Part shown: positions 52,057 to 60,819 of the stretch, in pieces
Layout: the number at the start of each line of letters is the position of its first letter
How positions within the stretch are numbered: position 1 is the stretch's first letter
From: Bradyrhizobium sp. in8p8
GTDB taxonomy: Bacteria; Pseudomonadota; Alphaproteobacteria; Rhizobiales; Xanthobacteraceae
Direction of reading: 5' to 3'
Assembly: GCF_000426845.1 (NCBI RefSeq)
Contig: NZ_AUGD01000008.1
Location: forward strand, 62,001 to 126,000
DNA: 64,000 nt
Program-made: the position numbers and the translations under genes
Notes under the pieces: model-generated
Seen by the model: the letters and a program-made list of their open reading frames with translations, nothing else
What the model was told of the DNA's origin: nothing
Databases searched by the model: none

Positions 52057-53247
52057 ATGGATCTCGCATTCACGAAAGAAGAGCAGGCGTTTCGCGAGGA
52101 AGTGCGGCAGTTCTTCCGCGACAACGTGCCGCCGGAGACGCGGCGCAAGATGGTCGAGGGCCGTCATCTGTCGAAGGACGAGATGGTGACGTGGTGGCGC
52201 ATCCTCAACAAGAAGGGCTGGGGCGTCAGCCATTGGCCGAAGGAATATGGCGGCACCGGGTGGACGGCCGTGCAGCACTACATCTTCAACGAGGAGCTCC
52301 AGGCCCATCCCGCGCCGCAGCCGCTCGCTTTCGGCGTCAGCATGGTCGGGCCGGTCATCTACACCTTCGGCAACGAGGAGCAGAAGAAGAAGTATCTGCC
52401 GCGCATCGCCAATGTCGACGATTGGTGGTGCCAGGGCTTCTCCGAGCCCGGCTCCGGCTCCGACCTCGCTTCGCTCAAGACCAAGGCCGAGCGCCGCGGC
52501 GACAAGTGGATCATCAACGGCCAGAAGACCTGGACCACGCTGGCCCAGCACGCCGACATGATCTTCTGCCTCTGCCGCACCGACAACAACGCCAAGAAGC
52601 AGATGGGCATCTCCTTCATCGTGTTCTCGATGAAGTCCAAGGGCGTCACCGTGCGCCCGATCCAGACCATCGACGGCGGCCATGAGGTCAACGAGGTCTT
52701 CTTCGACGACGTCGAGGTGCCCATCGAGAACCTGATCGGCGAAGAGAACAAGGGCTGGGACTACGCCAAGTTCCTGCTGGGCAACGAGCGCACCGGCATC
52801 GCCCGCGTCGGCGTCTCCAAGGAGCGCATCCGCCGCATCAAGGATCTGGCGTCGAAGGTCGAGGCCGGCGGCAAGCCGATCATCCAGGATCCTGCCTTCC
52901 GCGAGAAGCTCGCGGCCTGCGAGATCGAGCTGAAGGCGCTCGAGCTGACCCAGCTCCGCGTCGTCGCCGACGAAGGCAAGCACGGCAAGGGCAAGCCCAA
53001 TCCGGCCTCCTCGGTGCTGAAGATCAAGGGCTCGGAGATCCAGCAGACCACCACCGAGCTGCTGATGGAAGTGATCGGCCCGTTCGCCGCGCCATACGAC
53101 GTGCACGGCGACGACGGCTCGAACGAAGCCATGGACTGGACCGCCCAGATCGCGCCGAGCTACTTCAACAACCGCAAGGTCTCGATCTACGGCGGCTCCA
53201 ACGAGATCCAGCGCAACATCATCGCCAAGGCGGTGCTGGGGCTGTGA
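52057..53247 (+). CDS. pimC: Acyl-CoA dehydrogenase, large (PimC-like)
   Basis: A 396-residue flavoprotein of the acyl-CoA dehydrogenase family. WWCQGFSEPGSGSDLASLKTKAERRGDKWIINGQKTWTT is the flavin/substrate region; the C-terminal ends IYGGSNEIQRNIIAKAVLGL. It oxidises acyl-CoA to enoyl-CoA, passing electrons to ETF. The gene pair with the next ACAD gene matches the large and small pimeloyl-CoA dehydrogenase subunits of R. palustris by order. Ribosome site CAGGAGGATCCG directly precedes the ATG. Confidence 0.92.
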   Translation: MDLAFTKEEQAFREEVRQFFRDNVPPETRRKMVEGRHLSKDEMVTWWRILNKKGWGVSHWPKEYGGTGWTAVQHYIFNEELQAHPAPQPLAFGVSMVGPVIYTFGNEEQKKKYLPRIANVDDWWCQGFSEPGSGSDLASLKTKAERRGDKWIINGQKTWTTLAQHADMIFCLCRTDNNAKKQMGISFIVFSMKSKGVTVRPIQTIDGGHEVNEVFFDDVEVPIENLIGEENKGWDYAKFLLGNERTGIARVGVSKERIRRIKDLASKVEAGGKPIIQDPAFREKLAACEIELKALELTQLRVVADEGKHGKGKPNPASSVLKIKGSEIQQTTTELLMEVIGPFAAPYDVHGDDGSNEAMDWTAQIAPSYFNNRKVSIYGGSNEIQRNIIAKAVLGL

Positions 53248-53272
53248 TTGCATATCACCGCCACGCACGCGC

Positions 53273-53350
53273 CGTCATGGCCGGGCTTGACCCGGCCTCC
53301 ACGCCCAGCGGCACGAAACGTGGATGCCCGGCTCAAGGCCGGGCATGACG
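53273..53350. repeat. Intergenic inverted repeat, family C
   Basis: A 78-bp element with CGTCATGGCCGGGCTTGA at the left and TCAAGGCCGGGCATGACG at the right, nearly perfect inverted arms. It fills most of the gap between the two dehydrogenase genes. A partial relative lies just after the CT tract near 29241-29265. Confidence 0.75.
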
Positions 53351-53378
53351 AAATCAGATACCGGGAGAGTAGAGAAAC

Positions 53379-54521
53379 ATGGATTTTGATCTGAACGAGG
53401 AGCAGCGGCTTCTCAAGGAAAGCATCGACGGCCTGCTGACCGATTCCTACGATTTCGAGCAGCGCAAGAAGTACATGAAGGAGAAGGGCGGCTGGAGCAA
53501 GGCCGTCTGGCTCAAGCTCGCCGAGCAGGGCCTGCTCGGCCTGCCCTTCGCGGAGGCCGATGGCGGCTTCGGCGGCGGCGGTGTCGAGACCATGATCGTG
53601 ATGGAGGCGCTCGGCAAGGCCCTGGTGCTGGAGCCCTATCTCGCCACGGTCGTGATCGGCGGCGGCTTCCTGCGCCATGCCGGCAGCGACGCGCAGAAGG
53701 CGGCGCACGTGCCCGGGATCATCGACGGCAGCAAGACGCTCGCCTTCGCCCAGCTCGAGAAGAACTCGCGCTACGACCTGTTCGACGTCTCGACGACGGC
53801 GAAGAAGAAGGGCGACGGCTGGGTGATCGACGGCGAGAAGTTCGTCGTGCTCAACGGCGAGAGCGCCGACACGCTCGTCGTCACCGCGCGCACCAAGGGT
53901 GACCGCCGCGACAGAAGCGGCATCGGCGTGTTCCTTGTGCCCGGCAATGCCAAGGGCGTCGGCAGAAAGGGCTATCCCACCCAGGACGGTCTGCACGCTG
54001 CCGACATCACCTTCACCGGCGTCGAGGTCGGTGCGGACGCCGTTCTCGGCAATCCCGAGGACTCGCTCGCGCTGATCGAGCGCGTGGTGGATGAGGCCCG
54101 CATCGCGCTGTGCGCCGAAGCGGTCGGCCTGATGGACGAGTCGCTGAAGACCACGGTCGAGTACATCAAGACCCGCAAGCAGTTCGGCGTTGCGATCGGC
54201 TCGTTCCAGAGCCTCCAGCATCGCGCGTCCGACATGTTCGTCGCCGCCGAGCAGGCCCGCTCGATGTCGATGTTCGCGACCATGGCGGGCGATTTCGAGG
54301 ACGCCAAGGAGCGCACGAACGCCATCGCCGCGGCCAAGGTGCAGATCGGCAAGTCGGCCAAGTTCGTCGGCCAGCAATCGATCCAGCTCCACGGCGGCAT
54401 CGGCATGACCATGGAGGCCAGAATCGGCCACTACTTCAAGCGCCTCACCATGATCGAGAACAGCTTCGGCGACACCGACTACCACCAGCGCCGCGTCGCG
54501 GACGCGGGCGGGTTGATCTGA
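53379..54521 (+). CDS. pimD: Acyl-CoA dehydrogenase, small (PimD-like)
   Basis: A 380-residue acyl-CoA dehydrogenase-fold protein. Features: MDFDLNEEQRLLKESIDGLL at the start, FGGGGVETMIVMEALGKALVLEPYLATV, DGWVIDGEKFVVLNGESADTLVVTART, and the C-terminal IQLHGGIGMTMEARIGHYFKRLTMIENSFGD. It is likely to form a heteromer with the preceding subunit. Start after GGGAGAGTAGAGAAAC. Fifth gene of the operon. Confidence 0.92.
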   Translation: MDFDLNEEQRLLKESIDGLLTDSYDFEQRKKYMKEKGGWSKAVWLKLAEQGLLGLPFAEADGGFGGGGVETMIVMEALGKALVLEPYLATVVIGGGFLRHAGSDAQKAAHVPGIIDGSKTLAFAQLEKNSRYDLFDVSTTAKKKGDGWVIDGEKFVVLNGESADTLVVTARTKGDRRDRSGIGVFLVPGNAKGVGRKGYPTQDGLHAADITFTGVEVGADAVLGNPEDSLALIERVVDEARIALCAEAVGLMDESLKTTVEYIKTRKQFGVAIGSFQSLQHRASDMFVAAEQARSMSMFATMAGDFEDAKERTNAIAAAKVQIGKSAKFVGQQSIQLHGGIGMTMEARIGHYFKRLTMIENSFGDTDYHQRRVADAGGLI

Positions 54522-54530
54522 TAGCTCCGC

Positions 54531-54617
54531 CGTCATTGCGAGCGAAGCGAAGCAATCCAGACTGTCTCCACGGCGACATCGCTGGCTTGCTTCGTCGCTT
54601 CGCTCCTCGCAATGACG
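54531..54617. repeat. Dispersed intergenic repeat, family A (copy 3)
   Basis: An 87-bp element with ends CGTCATTGCGAG / CTCGCAATGACG and internal GAAGCAATCCAG; GAAGCGAAGC opposite GCTTCGTCGCTTC. Lies between pimD-like and SDR genes. Confidence 0.75.
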
Positions 54618-54646
54618 GCGCCGTTGGCGCAGCGAGGCAATAACAA

Positions 54647-55420
54647 ATGAAAAACACCCCGTTCGATCTCACCGGCAAGGTCGCCGTCGTCACCGGCTCC
54701 AGCCGCGGCATCGGCCGCTCGTCGGCCGAACTGCTCGCCAGGCTCGGCGCCAAGGTCGTGGTCTCCTCGCGCAAGGCGGATGCCTGCAAGGAGGTCGCCG
54801 ACGGCATCAATGCGGCCGGCGGCGACGCCATCGTCATCCCCTGCAACATCGCGCGCAAGAACGAGGTCGAGGCGTTGATCGCGGGCGCGACCAAGCATTA
54901 CGGCAAGATCGACATCCTCGTCTGCAACGCCGCGGTGAACCCGTATTACGGCCCGCTGCTCGACATCACAGACGAAGCCTTCGACAAGATCATGGGCTCG
55001 AACGTCAAGAGCAACATCTGGCTCTCCGCGCTGGCGATCCCGCAAATGGCCGAGCGCGGCAACGGCTCGGTGATCATCATCTCCTCGATCGGCGGCTTGC
55101 GCGGCTCCACCGTGATCGGCGCCTACGGCATCTCCAAGGCTGCCGATTTCGCGCTGTGCCGCTCGCTCGCCGGCGAATGGGGACCGAAGGGTGTCCGCGT
55201 CAACTGCATCGCCCCCGGCCTCGTCAAGACTGATTTCGCCCGCGCGCTGTGGGAGGACGAAGCCAATTTGAAGCGCCGCACCGCCACCACCCCGCTCCGC
55301 CGCATCGGCGAACCCGACGAGATCGCCGGGGCCGTCGCCTATCTCGCTTCCGACGCCTCGAGCTTCATGACCGGCCAGACCATCGTCATCGACGGCGGCG
55401 TGACGACGGCGGCGGTCTAA
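54647..55420 (+). CDS. SDR-family oxidoreductase
   Basis: A 257-residue short-chain dehydrogenase. NAD(P) motif TGSSRGIG at 16-23, NAA motif CNAAVNPYYGPLL, catalytic Ser in IIISSIGGLRG, Tyr/Lys in YGISKAA, and the C-terminal EIAGAVAYLASDASSFMTGQTIVIDGG. It is the sixth gene on the pim-type operon strand, 125 bp after pimD with a repeat in between. It could oxidise a hydroxyacyl or reduce a ketoacyl intermediate; the exact role is unknown. It resembles DHRS4-type SDRs. Confidence 0.9.
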   Translation: MKNTPFDLTGKVAVVTGSSRGIGRSSAELLARLGAKVVVSSRKADACKEVADGINAAGGDAIVIPCNIARKNEVEALIAGATKHYGKIDILVCNAAVNPYYGPLLDITDEAFDKIMGSNVKSNIWLSALAIPQMAERGNGSVIIISSIGGLRGSTVIGAYGISKAADFALCRSLAGEWGPKGVRVNCIAPGLVKTDFARALWEDEANLKRRTATTPLRRIGEPDEIAGAVAYLASDASSFMTGQTIVIDGGVTTAAV

Positions 55421-55534
55421 AACATGACGGGATGAGGGTTGATCGATGCAGCGGCGGAGGTGCACTCCCTCTCCCGCAAGCGGCAGAGGTGAACGACCCG
55501 CGGCAATCGATACGAGCTGGAGCCATTCAGCCTT

Positions 55535-55602
55535 GGAGCGCTTTCGAGCGAAGCGGATACAGGCTCGCGTCGAGAGAACGCGACAAAGCAAGAATCCAGA
55601 GC
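55535..55602. repeat. Degenerate Bradyrhizobium intergenic repeat
   Basis: GGAGCGCTTTCGAGCGAAGC...GCGTCGAGAGAACGCG...CAAGAATCCAGAGC resembles a common Bradyrhizobiaceae intergenic sequence I recall (GGAGCGTTTTCGAGCGAAG...). It lies in the 234-bp convergent gap after the SDR gene; a C/G-rich hairpin remnant near 55464-55488 precedes it. Confidence 0.4.
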
Positions 55603-55654
55603 CTCGTTCCGATTGTAGCGGAACGGGCAGGGCTCCAGCCGCAGGGGGCCTCTA

Positions 55655-56545
55655 TCAACGGCGCGTGCCGTCTCGCGCGGCCAGTATACTTTCCATGACG
55701 CGGACGACGATCAAGGCCGATCGTTCATCGAGATGCACGCCGTCGGCCCAGCGCAGTTCGCCCATCGGCGGCTCGACCCGCAGCCAAAGCGCGCGATCCG
55801 GGAAGGCTTCGCTGGCGATCTCCCGTGTCGTTCGAACCAGGCGCGTGTCCTCGATCTCCGGTGCGAAGGGGACGTGCATGAGGAAGACCTGGCTGCCGCG
55901 CCGTTGCAGATCGTCGATGACTCGTCGGATGCGGACCGCATTCGCGCGTGCCGGCGCGGTCGGATCACCGTCGTTCATCTGCTCCCGCGCGCGGTCGAGA
56001 TAGATCTTGCTGTCGAATGTATCAGGTGGCTGGCTGAGCAGGCGATCGTGCCCGGCGCGGGCCTGGACGGCATCGCGGGCGGCGTGATTCCAGGTTTCAT
56101 AGGCCGCGACCGCCGTTCGCACCGGACGTAGCAGCAGCGCGTCCGCGCGCGCGCCGCCTGAGAATGCCTCGGTCAGCGCGCGGTCGGCCTCGCGCGAAAG
56201 GATGTTCGTCTCGATCAGGACGACCCTGGGCAGGCTTGCCTGCCCGGCGACGATCTCGAGCCCGGTCACCGGCGAGCCTCCGGCCAGCGCCAGATTGCGG
56301 ACGCGGGGCAGCGAGAAATACTCCTCCTTGAGACGCCACGTCACCGAGCTGCCGACCAGCACGATGTCAGGCGTGGGCTCCCGCACGTAGCGGGTGAGGG
56401 TGACGAGGCTGCCGTCGCGGGTGATGACGGCCGGCTGTTGCAGCGCCGAGCCGAAGCGCGCGGTGGCGAGGCCGCAGGCGAGCAGCAGCGCCGCCGCGAC
56501 GCAAGCACACTTGACCATCCACGAAAGCGTCGGTTCCTGCCGCAT
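55655..56545 (-). CDS. Membrane-anchored SGNH/AlgX-like accessory protein
   Basis: A 296-residue protein with one N-terminal transmembrane helix (about 10-30, WMVKCACVAAALLLACGLATA) and a periplasmic SGNH-like domain: IVLVGSSVTWRLKEEYF carries the block I serine, and GELRWADGVHLDERSALIV the C-terminal Asp-x-x-His (DGVH). The start MRQEPTLSW lies 1 bp after the MBOAT stop, so the two are coupled. Such pairs add or transfer acyl groups on envelope polysaccharides, as with AlgI/AlgJ or PatA-type systems. The target glycan is unknown. Confidence 0.82.
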   Translation of the reverse strand: MRQEPTLSWMVKCACVAAALLLACGLATARFGSALQQPAVITRDGSLVTLTRYVREPTPDIVLVGSSVTWRLKEEYFSLPRVRNLALAGGSPVTGLEIVAGQASLPRVVLIETNILSREADRALTEAFSGGARADALLLRPVRTAVAAYETWNHAARDAVQARAGHDRLLSQPPDTFDSKIYLDRAREQMNDGDPTAPARANAVRIRRVIDDLQRRGSQVFLMHVPFAPEIEDTRLVRTTREIASEAFPDRALWLRVEPPMGELRWADGVHLDERSALIVVRVMESILAARDGTRR

Positions 56546-56546
56546 G

Positions 56547-57905
56547 TCAGAACTGGAAGTAGATGAACGCGCTGTCGGGCCCCGCCTCGAGGTAAGCGAG
56601 CGCCGCGAGCGCACCATAGAGATATGGCTCCCATCGCCGCAACCGGCCGTCGACGAGCGCGCCGATGCCGATATGCTGGATGATCACCGGCAAGGCGTAG
56701 AGCAGGGCAAGGTTGGTGAACAGTTTTGGCGGATTGGGGGCGTCGGTCGCGATGAACATCCCCTGGAGGTAGCCGAGCGCGTGATCGAAATTCGGCAGCT
56801 TGAAGAAGATCCAGAGCATCGTGACGCAGAAGAAGACGATTCCCATCCGGATCACGCGCACCGCAGGGCTTTGGTTGCCGATAAGCTTCAGGAACGGCCG
56901 CTCGATCACGAGCAGCAGCCCGTGCGCCATGCCCCACAGCGCGTAGCTCAGGCTCGCGCCATGCCAGAGCCCGCCCAGCGTCATCACGATCATCAGGTTG
57001 AGATAGGTGCGCCCCACGCCATGCCGGTTGCCGCCGAGGGGAATGTACAGATAGGTCCTGAGCCAGGTCGACAGGGAGATATGCCAGCGCGTCCAGAACT
57101 CCGAGAACGATGTCGAGATGTAGGGCAGGTTGAAGTTCACGGGCAGGCGGTAGCCGAACAAGAGACCGAGGCCGAGCGCGATCGCGGAGTAGCCGAAGAA
57201 GTCGGCGTAAATCTGGTAGCTGTAGAGGAATACGAGCAGCCAGCGGTCCTGCGTGCGCAGCGTCTCGTAGAGAGGGAAGTCCATGTAGGACGTCATCTCG
57301 TTGAGATTGTTCGCCACATACAGCTTGAAGAAGTAGCCGACGAGAATCCATTTCGCGGCCTCGACGAAGGCGACGTCGTTGATCCGCTTGGGCACGATCT
57401 GCGGCATGAACTGGGCCGCGCGCGTGATCGGTCCGGACACCAGCTGCGGGAAGAAGATGATGTAGAGGAAGACGTCGCGCAGGGGCACGGTGCGCTTCTC
57501 GCGCGTCAGATCGACCAGCAGGCTGATGTTGTGGAACACGAAGAACGAGATGCCGATCGGCAGCGGCAGCCGCAGCAGGAAATCGAGCGGCGCGACGCCG
57601 GTCAGAGCGGCGGCACCGGCATCGACGAACAGGAGCTTGTACTTGAAGAACGCCAGCAGGCCGAGATTGAAGACGATGCCGGCCGGCATCCAGACGGTTC
57701 GGTTCTCGAACGCGAGCACCAGGCAGATATGCGTTCCGAGCACCGCGACGAGCAGCAGCGGCAGGAGTTCGGGTTGGCCGAAGCCGTAGAAGAACACGCT
57801 GGCGGCCACGAGCAGCTGCACCTGGAAACGGCGCAAAGGCGGCAGGTAATAGGCGCCGAACACGACGGCGACGAAGACGCCGAACTGATACGAAGTAAAC
57901 GTCAT
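56547..57905 (-). CDS. MBOAT-family O-acyltransferase
   Basis: A 452-residue integral-membrane acyltransferase with about ten to twelve helices. Conserved features: FFPQLVSGPITRAAQFMPQI, FWTRWHISLSTWLRTYLYIPLGGNR, and the catalytic histidine region MTLGGLWHGASLSYALWGMAHG. It moves acyl groups from a cytoplasmic donor across or at the inner membrane, like AlgI or DltB. The start MTFTSYQFGVF fits the family; the frame is open to 58070 through repeats. The SGNH partner is immediately downstream. Confidence 0.92.
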   Translation of the reverse strand: MTFTSYQFGVFVAVVFGAYYLPPLRRFQVQLLVAASVFFYGFGQPELLPLLLVAVLGTHICLVLAFENRTVWMPAGIVFNLGLLAFFKYKLLFVDAGAAALTGVAPLDFLLRLPLPIGISFFVFHNISLLVDLTREKRTVPLRDVFLYIIFFPQLVSGPITRAAQFMPQIVPKRINDVAFVEAAKWILVGYFFKLYVANNLNEMTSYMDFPLYETLRTQDRWLLVFLYSYQIYADFFGYSAIALGLGLLFGYRLPVNFNLPYISTSFSEFWTRWHISLSTWLRTYLYIPLGGNRHGVGRTYLNLMIVMTLGGLWHGASLSYALWGMAHGLLLVIERPFLKLIGNQSPAVRVIRMGIVFFCVTMLWIFFKLPNFDHALGYLQGMFIATDAPNPPKLFTNLALLYALPVIIQHIGIGALVDGRLRRWEPYLYGALAALAYLEAGPDSAFIYFQF

Positions 57906-58256
57906 GCCGCCCCGTCTTGCCCGGCGAGGCATGTAGCATTTCGGCGGCGTTGGTCCTAGTCTGGTGTTCCTGACTCTCCGCTTGAGGGGGAGGGGCGTCC
58001 GCGCGGAGCGCGGGGCGGGGTGAGGCCACAACGGTAGTCTCACCGGATCGACGAAGCGCTGCGCGCACACGACAGGGGGATCACTCGGGGAGGGTCTGTC
58101 ACCCCACCCCGTCTCACATTCCGCTGCGCTCCATGCGAGCCGACCCTCCCCCTCCGGGGAGGGTTAAGAGGCAGTCCGCCTTGACCTGTCGAACGCAATC
58201 CCGTTTTCTCTGCCCGACATAACGACCTTTCCGGAAACACGCCAAGGGACCCTGCC
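57906..58256. repeat. Intergenic region dominated by a large C/G-rich inverted repeat (57983-58168)
   Basis: This 351-bp divergent spacer between the MBOAT and glpK genes carries GAGGGGGAGGGGCG...GGGGCGGGGTGAGG at the left and CACCCCACCCCGTC...CCCTCCCCCTCCGGGGAGGG at the right, able to form a long stem. A related element lies at 62908-63057. No gene recognised; the glpK promoter is presumably in the last 90 bp. Confidence 0.65.
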
Positions 58257-59762
58257 ATGTCTTTCGTCCTCGCCATCGACCAGGGCACCACCTCCTCGCG
58301 CGCCATCGTGTTTCGCGGCGACATTTCCATCGCGGCGAAGGCGCAAGCCGAGTTCCCGCAGCATTTCCCCGCTTCGGGCTGGGTCGAGCACGAGCCCGAG
58401 GACATCTGGACCTCGACCGTGATGGTCTGCCGGGAGGCCATCGCGCAGGCCGGCATCGGCGCAAAGGACATCGCCGCGATCGGCATCACCAATCAGCGCG
58501 AGACCACCGTGGTGTGGGACCGCGCCACCGGCCAGGCCGTGCACCGCGCCATCGTCTGGCAGGACCGCCGCACCGCCGACATCTGCGCCAGGCTGAAAGC
58601 CGACGGCCGCGAGCCCGTGATCTCGCAGAAGACCGGCCTGATCATCGATCCCTATTTCTCCGGAACGAAAGTCGCATGGATCCTCGACCACGTGCCCGGC
58701 GCCCGCGCGCGCGCCGCGCGCGGCGAATTGATGTTCGGCACCGTCGATTGCTACCTGCTCTGGCGCCTCACCGGCGGCAAGGTGCACGCCACCGACGCCA
58801 CCAATGCCTCGCGCACGCTGCTGTTCAACATCCACACCGGCCAGTGGGACGACGAGCTGCTGGAGATCATCGGCGTGCCGCGCTCGATGCTGCCCGAGGT
58901 GAAGGATTCCTCCGCGCGCTTCGGCGAGAGCACGCCCGACCTGTTCGGCGGCCCGATCGCCATCTCCGGCATCGCCGGCGACCAGCAGGCCGCCACCATC
59001 GGCCAGGCCTGCTTCCGCCCGGGCATGATGAAGTCCACCTACGGCACCGGCTGCTTCGCGTTGCTCAACACCGGCACCACGCCGGTCGTGTCGAAGAACA
59101 AGCTGCTCACCACCGTCGCCTATCAGCTCGACGGCAAGCGCACCTACGCGCTGGAAGGCTCGATCTTCGTGGCAGGATCGGCGGTGCAATGGCTGCGCGA
59201 CGGCCTCGGCATCATCAAGCACGCCGCCGAGACCGGACCTCTCGCCGACCAGTCCGATTCCATGCAGAGCGTCTATCTCGTCCCGGCCTTCGTCGGCATG
59301 GGCGCGCCCTATTGGAATCCGCGCGTGCGCGGCGCGCTGTTCGGCCTCACCCGCAACACCGGCCCCGCCGAGCTCGCCCATGCCGCGCTGGAAAGCGTCT
59401 GCTACCAGACCTACGACCTCTGGGCCGCGATGCGCGCGGACTGGCCGAGCTCGGAAACCGCCAGCGTCGTGCTCCGCGTCGACGGCGGCATGACCGCCTC
59501 CGACTGGACCATGCAGCGCCTCGCCGATCTGCTCGATGCGCCGGTCGATCGCCCCGTCATCCAGGAAACCACGGCGTTGGGCGCCGCCTATCTCGCCGGC
59601 CTCAATGCCGGCGTCTATCCCGAGCCGACCAGGTTCGCCGACAACTGGCGCCTCGAGCACCGCTTCAAGCCGAACATGAGCAAGGCGACGAGGGAGCGGA
59701 AGCTCGCGGGCTGGGCGAGGGCGGTGAAAGGCGTGCTGGCGAGCGACGAGGGGGAGGGGTAG
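58257..59762 (+). CDS. glpK: Glycerol kinase
   Basis: A 501-residue FGGY-family kinase phosphorylating glycerol to glycerol 3-phosphate with ATP. The phosphate loop is AIDQGTTSSRAIVF at residues 5-18; ITNQRETTVVWDRATG, STYGTGCFALLNTG and DGGMTASDWTMQRLADLL match GlpK signatures, and the length is normal. Ribosome site AAGGGACCCTGCC. It stands alone, without glpF or glpD nearby. The 351 bp upstream contain a large repeat rather than another gene. Confidence 0.95.
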   Translation: MSFVLAIDQGTTSSRAIVFRGDISIAAKAQAEFPQHFPASGWVEHEPEDIWTSTVMVCREAIAQAGIGAKDIAAIGITNQRETTVVWDRATGQAVHRAIVWQDRRTADICARLKADGREPVISQKTGLIIDPYFSGTKVAWILDHVPGARARAARGELMFGTVDCYLLWRLTGGKVHATDATNASRTLLFNIHTGQWDDELLEIIGVPRSMLPEVKDSSARFGESTPDLFGGPIAISGIAGDQQAATIGQACFRPGMMKSTYGTGCFALLNTGTTPVVSKNKLLTTVAYQLDGKRTYALEGSIFVAGSAVQWLRDGLGIIKHAAETGPLADQSDSMQSVYLVPAFVGMGAPYWNPRVRGALFGLTRNTGPAELAHAALESVCYQTYDLWAAMRADWPSSETASVVLRVDGGMTASDWTMQRLADLLDAPVDRPVIQETTALGAAYLAGLNAGVYPEPTRFADNWRLEHRFKPNMSKATRERKLAGWARAVKGVLASDEGEG

Positions 59763-59838
59763 GGGCAAATGTCGTAGCCAGGATGGAGCGCAGCGCAATC
59801 CGGGACCGCTGTCGCGATGCGCGCGCAACTGCCTCCGT

Positions 59839-59925
59839 CGTCATTGCGAGGAGCTCTTGCGACGAAGCAATCCAGACTACCTCCGCGGAAAGACTCTGGA
59901 TTGCTTCGCTTCGCTCGCAATGACG
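59839..59925. repeat. Dispersed intergenic repeat, family A (copy 4)
   Basis: An 87-bp element with ends CGTCATTGCGAGGAG / CTCGCAATGACG and internal GAAGCAATCCAGACT and GGAAAGACTCTGGATTGC. It lies between glpK and the GNAT gene. Confidence 0.75.
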
Positions 59926-59993
59926 GAGTGTGGCGCCGCTGTCGTTTCTTACGGCGTCGCCCACTTTCTCATTGCGAAAGGAAGCAACGGACC

Positions 59994-60587
59994 ATGATCC
60001 TCCCCGACGGCTATTCCGACGTCCCCGCCGGCAAGATCGCCGCAATCGTCACTCATCTGGAGATGACCGCGCCCCCTCCGCGCCGCGACGATCCCCCCGG
60101 CACCTGGACCCTGCGCAAGGTCGATAGGCCCGCGCTTCCCTGGTACCGCGACATCTTCCGCCGCGTCGGCGAGGACTGGCTGTGGTTCTCGCGCGCCCGC
60201 ATGACTGACGCCGAGCTCGCTGCGATCATCCACGCGCCTGGAATCGAGGTCTACGCCCTCGTCCTCGACGGTCGCGACGAAGGCCTGCTGGAGCTGGACT
60301 TCCGCCAGCCCGGCCAGTGCGAGCTGACCTATTTCGGCGTCACCGCCCCCTTGATCGGCACCGGCGCCGCCCGCTTCCTGATGAACCGCGCGCTGGAGAT
60401 TGCGTGGTCACGCGACGTCCGCCGCGTCTGGGTCCACACCTGCACGCTCGACCATCCTTCCGCCGTCGCGTTCTATCAGCGCTCCGGCTTCCGCGCGTTC
60501 CGCCGCCAGATCGAGATCGCCGACGACCCGCGCCTCGACGGCACCGTGCCGCGGGACGCGGCGCGGCATGTGCCGATCATCGAGTGA
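59994..60587 (+). CDS. GNAT-family N-acetyltransferase
   Basis: A 197-residue GNAT protein. The acetyl-CoA-binding region is ELTYFGVTAPLIGTGAARFLMNRALEIAW (about 116-145), followed by VRRVWVHTCTLDHPSAVAFYQRSGFRAFRR, the usual beta5-alpha4 part. The upstream 60 codons in the same frame fall in a repeat, so the start MILPDGYSDV at 59994, preceded by GGAAGCAACGGACC, was used. Substrate unknown. The N-terminal 70 residues are unlike common GNATs and may define a subfamily. Confidence 0.88.
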   Translation: MILPDGYSDVPAGKIAAIVTHLEMTAPPPRRDDPPGTWTLRKVDRPALPWYRDIFRRVGEDWLWFSRARMTDAELAAIIHAPGIEVYALVLDGRDEGLLELDFRQPGQCELTYFGVTAPLIGTGAARFLMNRALEIAWSRDVRRVWVHTCTLDHPSAVAFYQRSGFRAFRRQIEIADDPRLDGTVPRDAARHVPIIE

Positions 60588-60606
60588 TGTGCGTCTCTCT
60601 TTCCGC

Positions 60607-60728
60607 CGTCATTGCGAGGAGCTCTTGCGACGAAGCAATCCAGGCTGTCTCTGCGGAAAGATTCTGGATCGCTTCGCGGAGCCTGTCATCGGTCCCGCAC
60701 CTGCGCGGACCCGCTGGCTCGCAATGAC
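60607..60728. repeat. Dispersed intergenic repeat, family A (copy 5)
   Basis: A 122-bp element with ends CGTCATTGCGAGG / CTCGCAATGAC, internal GAAGCAATCCAGGCT, CTGCGGAAAGATTCTGGATC and GCACCTGCGCGGACCCGCTGG. It fills most of the convergent gap between the GNAT and dehydratase genes. Confidence 0.75.
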
Positions 60729-60819
60729 ACGTGAGGTGCCGTCCTCCTTCCGCCGATCCGATGCGCGGTGCGGCCAAACTTCAGGATCAGTCCGCGTGGT
60801 GCCTTTAAGCCATTCCCAA

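Noticed and set aside
49408..54536. Long minus-strand frames opposite the pim-type operon
   Set aside because: They follow the codon periodicity of the plus-strand genes and lack start signals and recognisable domains.
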